Of a DNA stretch of 64,000 nucleotides, positions 38,817 through 49,980 are shown piece by piece. Every line of letters begins with the position of its first letter. The first letter of the stretch is position 1. Both the position numbers and the translations under genes were made by a program. The notes beneath the pieces are model-generated. The model made no database searches and was not told where the DNA came from. It was given only the letters and a program-made list of their open reading frames with translations. Origin of the DNA: Chloroflexus islandicus (lineage in GTDB: Bacteria > Chloroflexota > Chloroflexia > Chloroflexales > Chloroflexaceae); contig NZ_LWQS01000082.1 of the NCBI RefSeq assembly GCF_001650695.1, forward strand, positions 113,876 to 177,875. The letters run 5' to 3'.

Positions 38817-41800
38817 GTTTCAGTGCTCTACCGTGAGCCGAAATTGTTGAAAGATTTTACCGCGCTAGCGCACTAATCAGCGTGCCGGGTTTCAGTGCTC
38901 TACCGTGAGCCGAAATTGTTGAAAGGATTGCCCAGCACGTGGCCAAAGCCCGCTACTATAGCGTTTCAGTGCTCTACCGTGAGCCGAAATTGTTGAAAGT
39001 CGGCGTCAGCGATGACGACATCGCGCTGCTCGCGTTTCAGTGCTCTACCGTGAGCCGAAATTGTTGAAAGTACCGTTGCCCATCCGATCCCGGTCAGTGA
39101 CAGGTTGTTTCAGTGCTCTACCGTGAGCCGAAATTGTTGAAAGCGACTATGCACGTCAGATGACGGATGATGGTCGCATGTTTCAGTGCTCTACCGTGAG
39201 CCGAAATTGTTGAAAGCGTTTTCCATTTTCTTCCTCCTCCTAGCCGCATCGACGGTTTCAGTGCTCTACCGTGAGCCGAAATTGTTGAAAGCCGCATGCC
39301 GTTTTGCAGCCGCATCCTGAAAGCCGAGGTTTCAGTGCTCTACCGTGAGCCGAAATTGTTGAAAGCGTTAACAGATTTGCCTTTGCTCTTCGGTTATGTT
39401 CGTTTCAGTGCTCTACCGTGAGCCGAAATTGTTGAAAGAGTACACTGTCAGGATTGCGAACTATCGAACCTTCAGTTTCAGTGCTCTACCGTGAGCCGAA
39501 ATTGTTGAAAGCCGGCTCCGGTGGCGGGACAGGCTCCTGTCCCGCCGTTTCAGTGCTCTACCGTGAGCCGAAATTGTTGAAAGACTACAACATTTTACCT
39601 GTTCCTGCTGGGCAACAGCGGTTTCAGTGCTCTACCGTGAGCCGAAATTGTTGAAAGCAACGAGTATCGAAGCGCTTATTCCAACAAGTAAAGTTTCAGT
39701 GCTCTACCGTGAGCCGAAATTGTTGAAAGACATGTACCTACAGGCACATATTCACTTTATCTTGAGTTTCAGTGCTCTACCGTGAGCCGAAATTGTTGAA
39801 AGACGGCGACTTTTGCCCCGCGCACCCAAAGCTCTACGTTGTTTCAGTGCTCTACCGTGAGCCGAAATTGTTGAAAGCAGCCTAGTGCAACCCTATAACA
39901 CCTAAAACTATTAGTCAGTTTCAGTGCTCTACCGTGAGCCGAAATTGTTGAAAGCGCCTCCATAACTAGTGTTATATATATATATCTATAGTTTCAGTGC
40001 TCTACCGTGAGCCGAAATTGTTGAAAGCTGCCCGAACTGCTGCGTGCCGATTACACTCCGCCACCGTTTCAGTGCTCTACCGTGAGCCGAAATTGTTGAA
40101 AGAGCGTATACAGGGCTGGGTGTCAACCCAGTCCTTCGTTTCAGTGCTCTACCGTGAGCCGAAATTGTTGAAAGGGTTCCGTGAGCTAGCTACGCGCGGA
40201 GAATAGTAAGTTTCAGTGCTCTACCGTGAGCCGAAATTGTTGAAAGTAGATCCGTGAGGACGTTTAGAGCGGACTGTAGGAGAAGTTTCAGTGCTCTACC
40301 GTGAGCCGAAATTGTTGAAAGACATCAATGTTGACGGGCAAGTGGCGCCACCGACAGTTTCAGTGCTCTACCGTGAGCCGAAATTGTTGAAAGTCTCGAT
40401 ATGACCGCCATCCGGGCGCAGGTCACGGCGCGTTTCAGTGCTCTACCGTGAGCCGAAATTGTTGAAAGGCCAACGCCGGTACCGGCGGTGGCGCCGGCGG
40501 CGTTGCCGTTTCAGTGCTCTACCGTGAGCCGAAATTGTTGAAAGCATCCTCTAGCAGCAGGTCTGTTAGCACGCCGATCGGTTTCAGTGCTCTACCGTGA
40601 GCCGAAATTGTTGAAAGTGACCGTGCCGGCCCTGCGCGCGCGCTATAACGCAGTTTCAGTGCTCTACCGTGAGCCGAAATTGTTGAAAGTTATAACGCTG
40701 CAATCCCTGATGCGCAGGTTCGTCAGTTTCAGTGCTCTACCGTGAGCCGAAATTGTTGAAAGTCCCGTTGCGGTCGCGATACGTGGATGGCGACCCGTCG
40801 TTTCAGTGCTCTACCGTGAGCCGAAATTGTTGAAAGACAGGCAATCCTTCGGGGGTATGAACTCACATTCAAGTTTCAGTGCTCTACCGTGAGCCGAAAT
40901 TGTTGAAAGCCGCCTCGCTCGAGGATTCCTCGCGCCTCAGGCGCGGTTTCAGTGCTCTACCGTGAGCCGAAATTGTTGAAAGTTAGGTGTGCCGTCGAGG
41001 CGGCGTGGTGCCTCGAGTTTCAGTGCTCTACCGTGAGCCGAAATTGTTGAAAGGTGAGGAAGAGAGAGAGAAAGGAGGAAAAAAAAATGGTTTCAGTGCT
41101 CTACCGTGAGCCGAAATTGTTGAAAGCGTACTCTTTTCCCGTGACTGCCGCGGCTAACGCCGGTTTCAGTGCTCTACCGTGAGCCGAAATTGTTGAAAGC
41201 CATTGTCCCCGATATCGCCTTCCGTAAAACCGGGTGTTTCAGTGCTCTACCGTGAGCCGAAATTGTTGAAAGATCATGCGCTGCCGATGCGCTGGCGCGG
41301 GGTCTACAACGGTTTCAGTGCTCTACCGTGAGCCGAAATTGTTGAAAGCGAAGTCCTTCGGGACTTCGAGGAAGAAGTCGAAGACGTTTCAGTGCTCTAC
41401 CGTGAGCCGAAATTGTTGAAAGACGATGGCGGCTCGTACTCTTTTCCCGTGACTGCCGGTTTCAGTGCTCTACCGTGAGCCGAAATTGTTGAAAGTCTTC
41501 CTCCTCCTAGCCGCATCGACGCGGCGTACCGAGTTTCAGTGCTCTACCGTGAGCCGAAATTGTTGAAAGACCGGATCGGGCAACGACGCATGGCGGCTTG
41601 CCCGGGTTTCAGTGCTCTACCGTGAGCCGAAATTGTTGAAAGGACTTATGCGAATTGAGCCAATCGTAGAGATTGTAGAAACGTTTCAGTGCTCTACCGT
41701 GAGCCGAAATTGTTGAAAGGAATCGGATACCGCAAAAAAAGCATTCATACATTGAGTTTCAGTGCTCTACCGTGAGCCGAAATTGTTGAAAGGGAGGAGG

Positions 41801-44800
41801 TCGACTTTGGTATTTACTCGCTCTCCCTGAAGTTTCAGTGCTCTACCGTGAGCCGAAATTGTTGAAAGGGTGCAAAATACGTGAAATTATCCCCTGATTT
41901 CTCTCTAGAAGTTTCAGTGCTCTACCGTGAGCCGAAATTGTTGAAAGCATGCAGAAAACGTAGACAAGTTGTATGAGCTTTCTGTTTCAGTGCTCTACCG
42001 TGAGCCGAAATTGTTGAAAGAGATGTAGAAAACGTATACAGTGTTGTTGATTCCCAGTTTCAGTGCTCTACCGTGAGCCGAAATTGTTGAAAGACTTGTT
42101 ATCGCTGATAAAACGTGGATCAAACAGTAGTTTCAGTGCTCTACCGTGAGCCGAAATTGTTGAAAGTCGATACCGCATCTAGTGCTGCCTGAACGCTTTC
42201 GGTTTCAGTGCTCTACCGTGAGCCGAAATTGTTGAAAGCTCGATGCTTTCGTGACTCTGCTCTGGATAAGCCGTTTCAGTGCTCTACCGTGAGCCGAAAT
42301 TGTTGAAAGACTACATCATTTGGCAATACTACCGCATACGTGTCATCGTTTCAGTGCTCTACCGTGAGCCGAAATTGTTGAAAGTTGATGTATCAAGCGG
42401 ATACACAAAAACACTCGATGTTTCAGTGCTCTACCGTGAGCCGAAATTGTTGAAAGGTAAATATAAGTTGGTTTCGCTCGGCCAATAGCAGTTTCAGTGC
42501 TCTACCGTGAGCCGAAATTGTTGAAAGAATTGATGTATCAAGCGGATACACAAAAACACTCGATGTTTCAGTGCTCTACCGTGAGCCGAAATTGTTGAAA
42601 GTCGTTTAACTGATACGCTTTCTCTTGTATGGTACGAGTTTCAGTGCTCTACCGTGAGCCGAAATTGTTGAAAGCTGCGCAGATGGCAGAAACGCTGCTC
42701 GATAGCTTTCAAGTTTCAGTGCTCTACCGTGAGCCGAAATTGTTGAAAGACATTTTTGAGAACTCCCGCAACGCAGGGGATTCTGCCGTTTCAGTGCTCT
42801 ACCGTGAGCCGAAATTGTTGAAAGCAGTGAGCCGGCTCGTCAATGCATCGACGTCGAGCGTTTCAGTGCTCTACCGTGAGCCGAAATTGTTGAAAGGCGT
42901 TGGTAGCGTGGGCGCAAGACCGGCTGTGGGATGGTTTCAGTGCTCTACCGTGAGCCGAAATTGTTGAAAGACATCATAACGATCACGTGATAAAAGCGCG
43001 TCAATGTTTCAGTGCTCTACCGTGAGCCGAAATTGTTGAAAGGGTGGTGCCGACAATCGGCACCATCAAAGCGTATACAGTTTCAGTGCTCTACCGTGAG
43101 CCGAAATTGTTGAAAGCGTGAATATCTTTTTCTTTACGACACGCTAGCAGTGTTTCAGTGCTCTACCGTGAGCCGAAATTGTTGAAAGTATTGATGTGAC
43201 ACCGGTAAGCGACACAAGTCGTTGAAGTTTCAGTGCTCTACCGTGAGCCGAAATTGTTGAAAGCAATAGAAACACTAGAAAAAGACTACACAGTAGACAC
43301 AAGTTTCAGTGCTCTACCGTGAGCCGAAATTGTTGAAAGACATCATAACGATCACGTGATAAAAGCGCGTCAATGTTTCAGTGCTCTACCGTGAGCCGAA
43401 ATTGTTGAAAGCGTCAAAAATCCGACGGCAGTCGAAAGCATGTATGTTGTTTCAGTGCTCTACCGTGAGCCGAAATTGTTGAAAGAACACGTACTCGTGT
43501 TCGTCCTAATGACGGGTTTAATGTTTCAGTGCTCTACCGTGAGCCGAAATTGTTGAAAGCGTTGGGGATTGGGTTAGGGTTGCAAGCGGCGGTGCAGTTT
43601 CAGTGCTCTACCGTGAGCCGAAATTGTTGAAAGCCAGGCCAATGAAAAAATTACACAATATAACAGTTCGTTTCAGTGCTCTACCGTGAGCCGAAATTGT
43701 TGAAAGGCCTTATCGATGCGTACCGGCAGTTGGAAGCAGCGCGTTTCAGTGCTCTACCGTGAGCCGAAATTGTTGAAAGCGCCGGTTCTTATCAAGAATA
43801 TGTTGCTGCTGTTCAGCGTTTCAGTGCTCTACCGTGAGCCGAAATTGTTGAAAGATTGATAATTTGCTGCGCGACTTGATCGATCATCGTGTTTCAGTGC
43901 TCTACCGTGAGCCGAAATTGTTGAAAGGATAGCGGAAGCGGAGGCGGAAGGTAAGACAGATGAAGGTTTCAGTGCTCTACCGTGAGCCGAAATTGTTGAA
44001 AGCCGCGAACTCGTGGTCGAAGACGAACGGATGGCGTCGGTTTCAGTGCTCTACCGTGAGCCGAAATTGTTGAAAGTAGAGCGCGTCCAGCAGCAAATTA
44101 TCCAACAGGCCGAAGTTTCAGTGCTCTACCGTGAGCCGAAATTGTTGAAAGCGAACGCAAAGCAGAACGCGAACGGTTGTACGCCCAACGTTTCAGTGCT
44201 CTACCGTGAGCCGAAATTGTTGAAAGGTGTTTGTCAAGCCAATACAATTGATGTATCAAGGTTTCAGTGCTCTACCGTGAGCCGAAATTGTTGAAAGAAA
44301 GCTGGCAATTATCAAGCGCTCAGCGCGCGACCGTGGTTTCAGTGCTCTACCGTGAGCCGAAATTGTTGAAAGCAACTGCCCAACGCACATGGATGCAGAT
44401 TCAAACAAGTTTCAGTGCTCTACCGTGAGCCGAAATTGTTGAAAGGGGGCAAGAAACGAACAGGGCAGAGTGGATGTCCCCATAGTTTCAGTGCTCTACC
44501 GTGAGCCGAAATTGTTGAAAGCCGAACGAAGATACGTGATTTCTGTTACAGTCAAAGTTTCAGTGCTCTACCGTGAGCCGAAATTGTTGAAAGCGATATG
44601 CGTATCTCGCGGAGATTGCCGAGCTGCTGTTTCAGTGCTCTACCGTGAGCCGAAATTGTTGAAAGCGAACGCAAAGCAGAACGCGAACGGTTGTACGCCC
44701 AACGTTTCAGTGCTCTACCGTGAGCCGAAATTGTTGAAAGGGCGGCATCCGCTGTGCCAGCGAGCGGCATAAGAATGGTTTCAGTGCTCTACCGTGAGCC

Positions 44801-47800
44801 GAAATTGTTGAAAGGGTGTGTTGCGCGTGACGCTGCGCGCCGATCACCCCAGTTTCAGTGCTCTACCGTGAGCCGAAATTGTTGAAAGAACTGCGTGACA
44901 TCCGCTAGTCGCAGTTCGGCAAAAGTTTCAGTGCTCTACCGTGAGCCGAAATTGTTGAAAGACGATTGTACGTCCGCGTTATTAACGCCCGAATGGACAG
45001 TTTCAGTGCTCTACCGTGAGCCGAAATTGTTGAAAGAACAAATTGAATAAACGGCGGGGGAAGCGGGCGGAATATGGTTTCAGTGCTCTACCGTGAGCCG
45101 AAATTGTTGAAAGATACTCACATAGAAACTTGCCCCATAACGCGACAGAAGTTTCAGTGCTCTACCGTGAGCCGAAATTGTTGAAAGCTTTTGTCATCTG
45201 TAAATACCCATGCATACGACAACTGGTTTCAGTGCTCTACCGTGAGCCGAAATTGTTGAAAGATACCGTTACCACGGTGTACGGTAATAGTACGAAGGTT
45301 TCAGTGCTCTACCGTGAGCCGAAATTGTTGAAAGCTCGTACTCTTTTCCCGTGACTGCCGCGGCTAACGCCGGTTTCAGTGCTCTACCGTGAGCCGAAAT
45401 TGTTGAAAGACCCGATCCAACGAAATGATCATTTCGACGCCGGGAAGTTTCAGTGCTCTACCGTGAGCCGAAATTGTTGAAAGGAAGTACGAACTGATTA
45501 TGCGGTTCGCGCGGCAAGAATGTTTCAGTGCTCTACCGTGAGCCGAAATTGTTGAAAGAGGGAGAACCCTCCGGTCGTGGAACAACCTCTCTCGAGTTTC
45601 AGTGCTCTACCGTGAGCCGAAATTGTTGAAAGGCTATGGTATACTGTTGCCATAGCGCGCCACGAGGAAGTTTCAGTGCTCTACCGTGAGCCGAAATTGT
45701 TGAAAGTCTATGTTGTTTACAAATCATACAGTGTCATTTCAGTTTCAGTGCTCTACCGTGAGCCGAAATTGTTGAAAGGCACGTATCGGGATGGATCGTC
45801 ATTATCCGTCTCTTTGTTTCAGTGCTCTACCGTGAGCCGAAATTGTTGAAAGCCATGCCGTACTGGTGAGCGGCGAACAGCGAAAAGCGTGTTTCAGTGC
45901 TCTACCGTGAGCCGAAATTGTTGAAAGCAAAAGAGACGTGAAGAGATTGAAAGCGCTGATGTTGCGTTTCAGTGCTCTACCGTGAGCCGAAATTGTTGAA
46001 AGGAAACCATATATTGAGCTAATGAAACCGCGTGACACCAGGTTTCAGTGCTCTACCGTGAGCCGAAATTGTTGAAAGAACTTGCCGCGCTCGATGGGTT
46101 CTGCCGACGCGATGGAAGTTTCAGTGCTCTACCGTGAGCCGAAATTGTTGAAAGTTAGTCATGACTATACCTATTTTATCGTACCGTGAGTTTCAGTGCT
46201 CTACCGTGAGCCGAAATTGTTGAAAGCAAAATCAAACGTATCGCCAGCTAAAACAATGTGATCGTTTCAGTGCTCTACCGTGAGCCGAAATTGTTGAAAG
46301 CTAGATAAAGCGCTTTTTATTCCGTTATTGCATCAAGTTTCAGTGCTCTACCGTGAGCCGAAATTGTTGAAAGGCTCACGGAACCAGACTGACAGTTTTT
46401 TGCCCGTCCGTTTCAGTGCTCTACCGTGAGCCGAAATTGTTGAAAGCCATCGTCGTCCGCGCCGCCGCGGACGATGGTGGGTTTCAGTGCTCTACCGTGA
46501 GCCGAAATTGTTGAAAGCCTTTTGCAGTTCCGCTCGCCCGTGCCGGGCGAGGTTTCAGTGCTCTACCGTGAGCCGAAATTGTTGAAAGTTGGTCCGCTTC
46601 TTCGTGTTCACCGGCGCGTATGGCGGTTTCAGTGCTCTACCGTGAGCCGAAATTGTTGAAAGTTCCTCCTCCTAGCCGCGTCGACGCGTCGTACCGAGTT
46701 TCAGTGCTCTACCGTGAGCCGAAATTGTTGAAAGTGCACGTGTACAACCCGCGTTTGTCTGACGCGCCGGAGTTTCAGTGCTCTACCGTGAGCCGAAATT
46801 GTTGAAAGCCGCGTTTTGATCGCGCTCGGAAGTTGTTCAAACGCGTTTCAGTGCTCTACCGTGAGCCGAAATTGTTGAAAGATTGTGTCGGTTGACCTAG
46901 AGACGACAGGGTTACAGGTTTCAGTGCTCTACCGTGAGCCGAAATTGTTGAAAGTTGATATTGTCTGATGTTCCCATATGATACAGCGTGTTTCAGTGCT
47001 CTACCGTGAGCCGAAATTGTTGAAAGATAACACCGATGCGCGCTGTGCCGCGATGAGTTGATGTTTCAGTGCTCTACCGTGAGCCGAAATTGTTGAAAGA
47101 TGCATGACGCAGCGTTGCAATGGGCGCGGCAGGTATGGAGTTTCAGTGCTCTACCGTGAGCCGAAATTGTTGAAAGCGACAGGGATTGACCCTGCAAGCG
47201 CGACGGCGCGCGCATGTTTCAGTGCTCTACCGTGAGCCGAAATTGTTGAAAGGTGAAACGCGACGAGCGCGACCGCCGGCGAATTACGGTTTCAGTGCTC
47301 TACCGTGAGCCGAAATTGTTGAAAGAAACGAATGAAAAATGTATTCGTCTTGCGATGGATGTTTCAGTGCTCTACCGTGAGCCGAAATTGTTGAAAGCGC
47401 ATATGTGCTGGAGCTGGGCAGTTACGACGTGAAGTTTCAGTGCTCTACCGTGAGCCGAAATTGTTGAAAGTCTTAGAGCGGCAGACGGTCTGGCTCATCG
47501 AAGCGGTTTCAGTGCTCTACCGTGAGCCGAAATTGTTGAAAGCGGTCTCCCCCAGCGAAACCCTACCCGCGCAACGTCAGTTTCAGTGCTCTACCGTGAG
47601 CCGAAATTGTTGAAAGCTCACGCAGCAACCGCGTCAGCGCCCACACCGTCTCGGTTTCAGTGCTCTACCGTGAGCCGAAATTGTTGAAAGCGGACAGGCG
47701 TGTTGGATTCGAGTTCGAACAACTGACGTTTCAGTGCTCTACCGTGAGCCGAAATTGTTGAAAGATTACGAGCGAATGATCCGGTTCCGCTGCGATACAT

Positions 47801-47950
47801 GTTTCAGTGCTCTACCGTGAGCCGAAATTGTTGAAAGTCATGTTGCTGCATCGATTTATGATGTTGTCGCTTCAGCGTTTCAGTGCTCTACCGTGAGCCG
47901 AAATTGTTGAAAGGTATCTGTTCCGCAATCGTCGCACCGATCTTCTTCGC

Positions 47951-48686
47951 GTTTCAGTGCTCTACCGTGAGCCGAAATTGTTGAAAGCGACATGTTTGCG
48001 CCAGAGCGCGTCGCGCGCGGCGCGGTTTCAGTGCTCTACCGTGAGCCGAAATTGTTGAAAGGAAGTTTTGGCCGGCGTGCAACAGTTGCTGGCGCAACAG
48101 TTTCAGTGCTCTACCGTGAGCCGAAATTGTTGAAAGCCGCCGGCGACTGTTTCACCATCGGCGCAATTGCCTTGGTTTCAGTGCTCTACCGTGAGCCGAA
48201 ATTGTTGAAAGACTACCCTTGCGGTGGGCCAACGGGCAGATCCACAAGTTTCAGTGCTCTACCGTGAGCCGAAATTGTTGAAAGCCAATCGCCGTGTGGT
48301 CAATTTCACAGAGGTAAAGTTTCAGTGCTCTACCGTGAGCCGAAATTGTTGAAAGCGACATGTTTGCGCCAGAGCGCGTCGCGCGCGGCGCGGTTTCAGT
48401 GCTCTACCGTGAGCCGAAATTGTTGAAAGGAAGTTTTGGCCGGCGTGCAACAGTTGCTGGCGCAACAGTTTCAGTGCTCTACCGTGAGCCGAAATTGTTG
48501 AAAGCCGCCGGCGACTGTTTCACCATCGGCGCAATTGCCTTGGTTTCAGTGCTCTACCGTGAGCCGAAATTGTTGAAAGACTACCCTTGCGGTGGGCCAA
48601 CGGGCAGATCCACAAGTTTCAGTGCTCTACCGTGAGCCGAAATTGTTGAAAGCCAATCGCCGTGTGGTCAATTTCACAGAGGTAAA
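47951..48686 (-). repeat. Tandem duplication of five repeat-spacer units
   Basis: Bases 47,951-48,318 and 48,319-48,686 are the same 368-bp block: five repeats and five spacers in the same order, the first spacer beginning CGACATGTTTGCGCC. It lies about 1 kb from the leader end of the array. The two copies look identical, so the duplication should be recent; it could also be an assembly artefact. Confidence 0.95.
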
Positions 48687-49675
48687 GTTTCAGTGCTCTA
48701 CCGTGAGCCGAAATTGTTGAAAGCGTATGCGATTAAAGTCATTCAGTCGAATATCAATCGATGTTTCAGTGCTCTACCGTGAGCCGAAATTGTTGAAAGC
48801 ACAATGCTTCGTCCGCAAACGTCTGGACAAGTTTTGTTTCAGTGCTCTACCGTGAGCCGAAATTGTTGAAAGGCATTGCGCGTACATTGCGCGCCAAAAA
48901 AAAGCGCGGTTTCAGTGCTCTACCGTGAGCCGAAATTGTTGAAAGCCGATGGCCGTCCAGTGCCGGTTAGGGCACTGGAGTTTCAGTGCTCTACCGTGAG
49001 CCGAAATTGTTGAAAGTTTTCCATTTTCTTCCTCCTCCTAGCCGCGTCGACGGTTTCAGTGCTCTACCGTGAGCCGAAATTGTTGAAAGTGATTTGACGT
49101 GAGTGCGCCAATCGCACTCACGGGAGTTTCAGTGCTCTACCGTGAGCCGAAATTGTTGAAAGCAATTTTTTCCGAAGCAAATGGTGTGTATTTATGCTGT
49201 TTCAGTGCTCTACCGTGAGCCGAAATTGTTGAAAGGCAGATGCGCGAACCACACCGCGCGCGTCTGGCTCTCGTTTCAGTGCTCTACCGTGAGCCGAAAT
49301 TGTTGAAAGCCCAGCAGTGCGACTAGCGACGCGATCCAGCGGATGTTTCAGTGCTCTACCGTGAGCCGAAATTGTTGAAAGGTTACGCGCGAAACGGTGC
49401 GCCAGTGGGTTGAGAGTTTCAGTGCTCTACCGTGAGCCGAAATTGTTGAAAGGACAAACTTTCGGGACGGGCGACTGGCTGACACGTTGAGTTTCAGTGC
49501 TCTACCGTGAGCCGAAATTGTTGAAAGGCCAACACGGGCAAGCGGGGATGTCGCGCGCTGATAGACGTTTCAGTGCTCTACCGTGAGCCGAAATTGTTGA
49601 AAGACCCGGGAACAGCAGCGGAAAAACTTCTAGCCTTTGTTTCAGTGCTCTACCGTGAGCCGAAATTGTTGAAAG

Positions 49676-49980
49676 CCCAACCTCTCTCTTCTCCCCCCCG
49701 CGCTGTGATCACCCTCGTAACCTGCTCCCAGCTTCTCATAAGCCGTTCTACGCAGCCAGTATACTTCGTTTCGCGCCGCTTCGCAACCGCGATTCGCCAT
49801 CTGAATCGCAAGTTGATGGCTGCTACTAAACGCCAGCGAGTTGCGAATGCCGTCGATCGCGTTCTGATGCGCATCGCGCCGATTCTCGGCTCGATTTAGG
49901 CGCGCCGGCAGCCGCTTGGCGCGACCGCCGGCGCCCAAGTTGCGAATGAACCGCTTTGCGCGCCAGTTTGGCCGCCACTC
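49676..49980 (-). promoter_or_regulatory. Probable CRISPR leader
   Basis: A 305-bp gap without a convincing gene between the intact right-most repeat and the cas4 stop codon. Read on the minus strand it holds a good promoter (listed separately) and then a purine-rich stretch (GGGGGGGAGAAGAG, then AGAGGTTGGG) that abuts the first repeat. Leaders usually sit at this kind of place, beside the adaptation genes and at the end with an undegraded repeat. Confidence 0.75.
49758..49786 (-). promoter_or_regulatory. Predicted promoter of the CRISPR array
   Basis: On the minus strand TTGCGA (49,781-49,786) is followed after exactly 17 nt by TATACT (49,758-49,763). Transcription would start near 49,751 and enter the first repeat after about 75 nt. 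The -10 box matches consensus at five of six positions and the -35 box at four of six. Confidence 0.6.

Larger units (their letters stand above)
26796..49675 (-). CRISPR. CRISPR array: 310 repeats of 37 bp, 309 spacers
   Basis: On the plus strand the repeat starts GTTTCAGTGCTC, continues TACCGTGAGCCG and ends AAATTGTTGAAAG (37 bp). I counted 310 repeats by hand from 26,796 to 49,639, giving a mean period of 73.9 bp and spacers of about 37 nt (mostly 34-42). All copies read as identical except the first (26,796-26,832), whose outer five bases are ACAAG instead of GTTTC. Erosion at the left and an intact right end next to a probable leader put the new end on the right. The transcribed repeat is then the complement, ending ACTGAAAC, the usual 3' handle form for type I-B. 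The array lies directly downstream of cas4 in the direction of cas transcription. The strand call is inferred. Short frames inside it are artefacts of the repeat. Confidence 0.98.

Noticed and set aside
27400..49899. Many short open frames in the array, with repeating peptides such as VSVLYREPKLLK or LSTISAHGRALK
   Set aside because: They are translations of the CRISPR repeat and change at every spacer; there are no ribosome-binding sites and no protein-like conservation.
49573..49938. Short frames of 98-108 codons across the end of the array and the leader
   Set aside because: They begin or end within CRISPR repeats, overlap each other on both strands and show no domain; the region fits a leader better.
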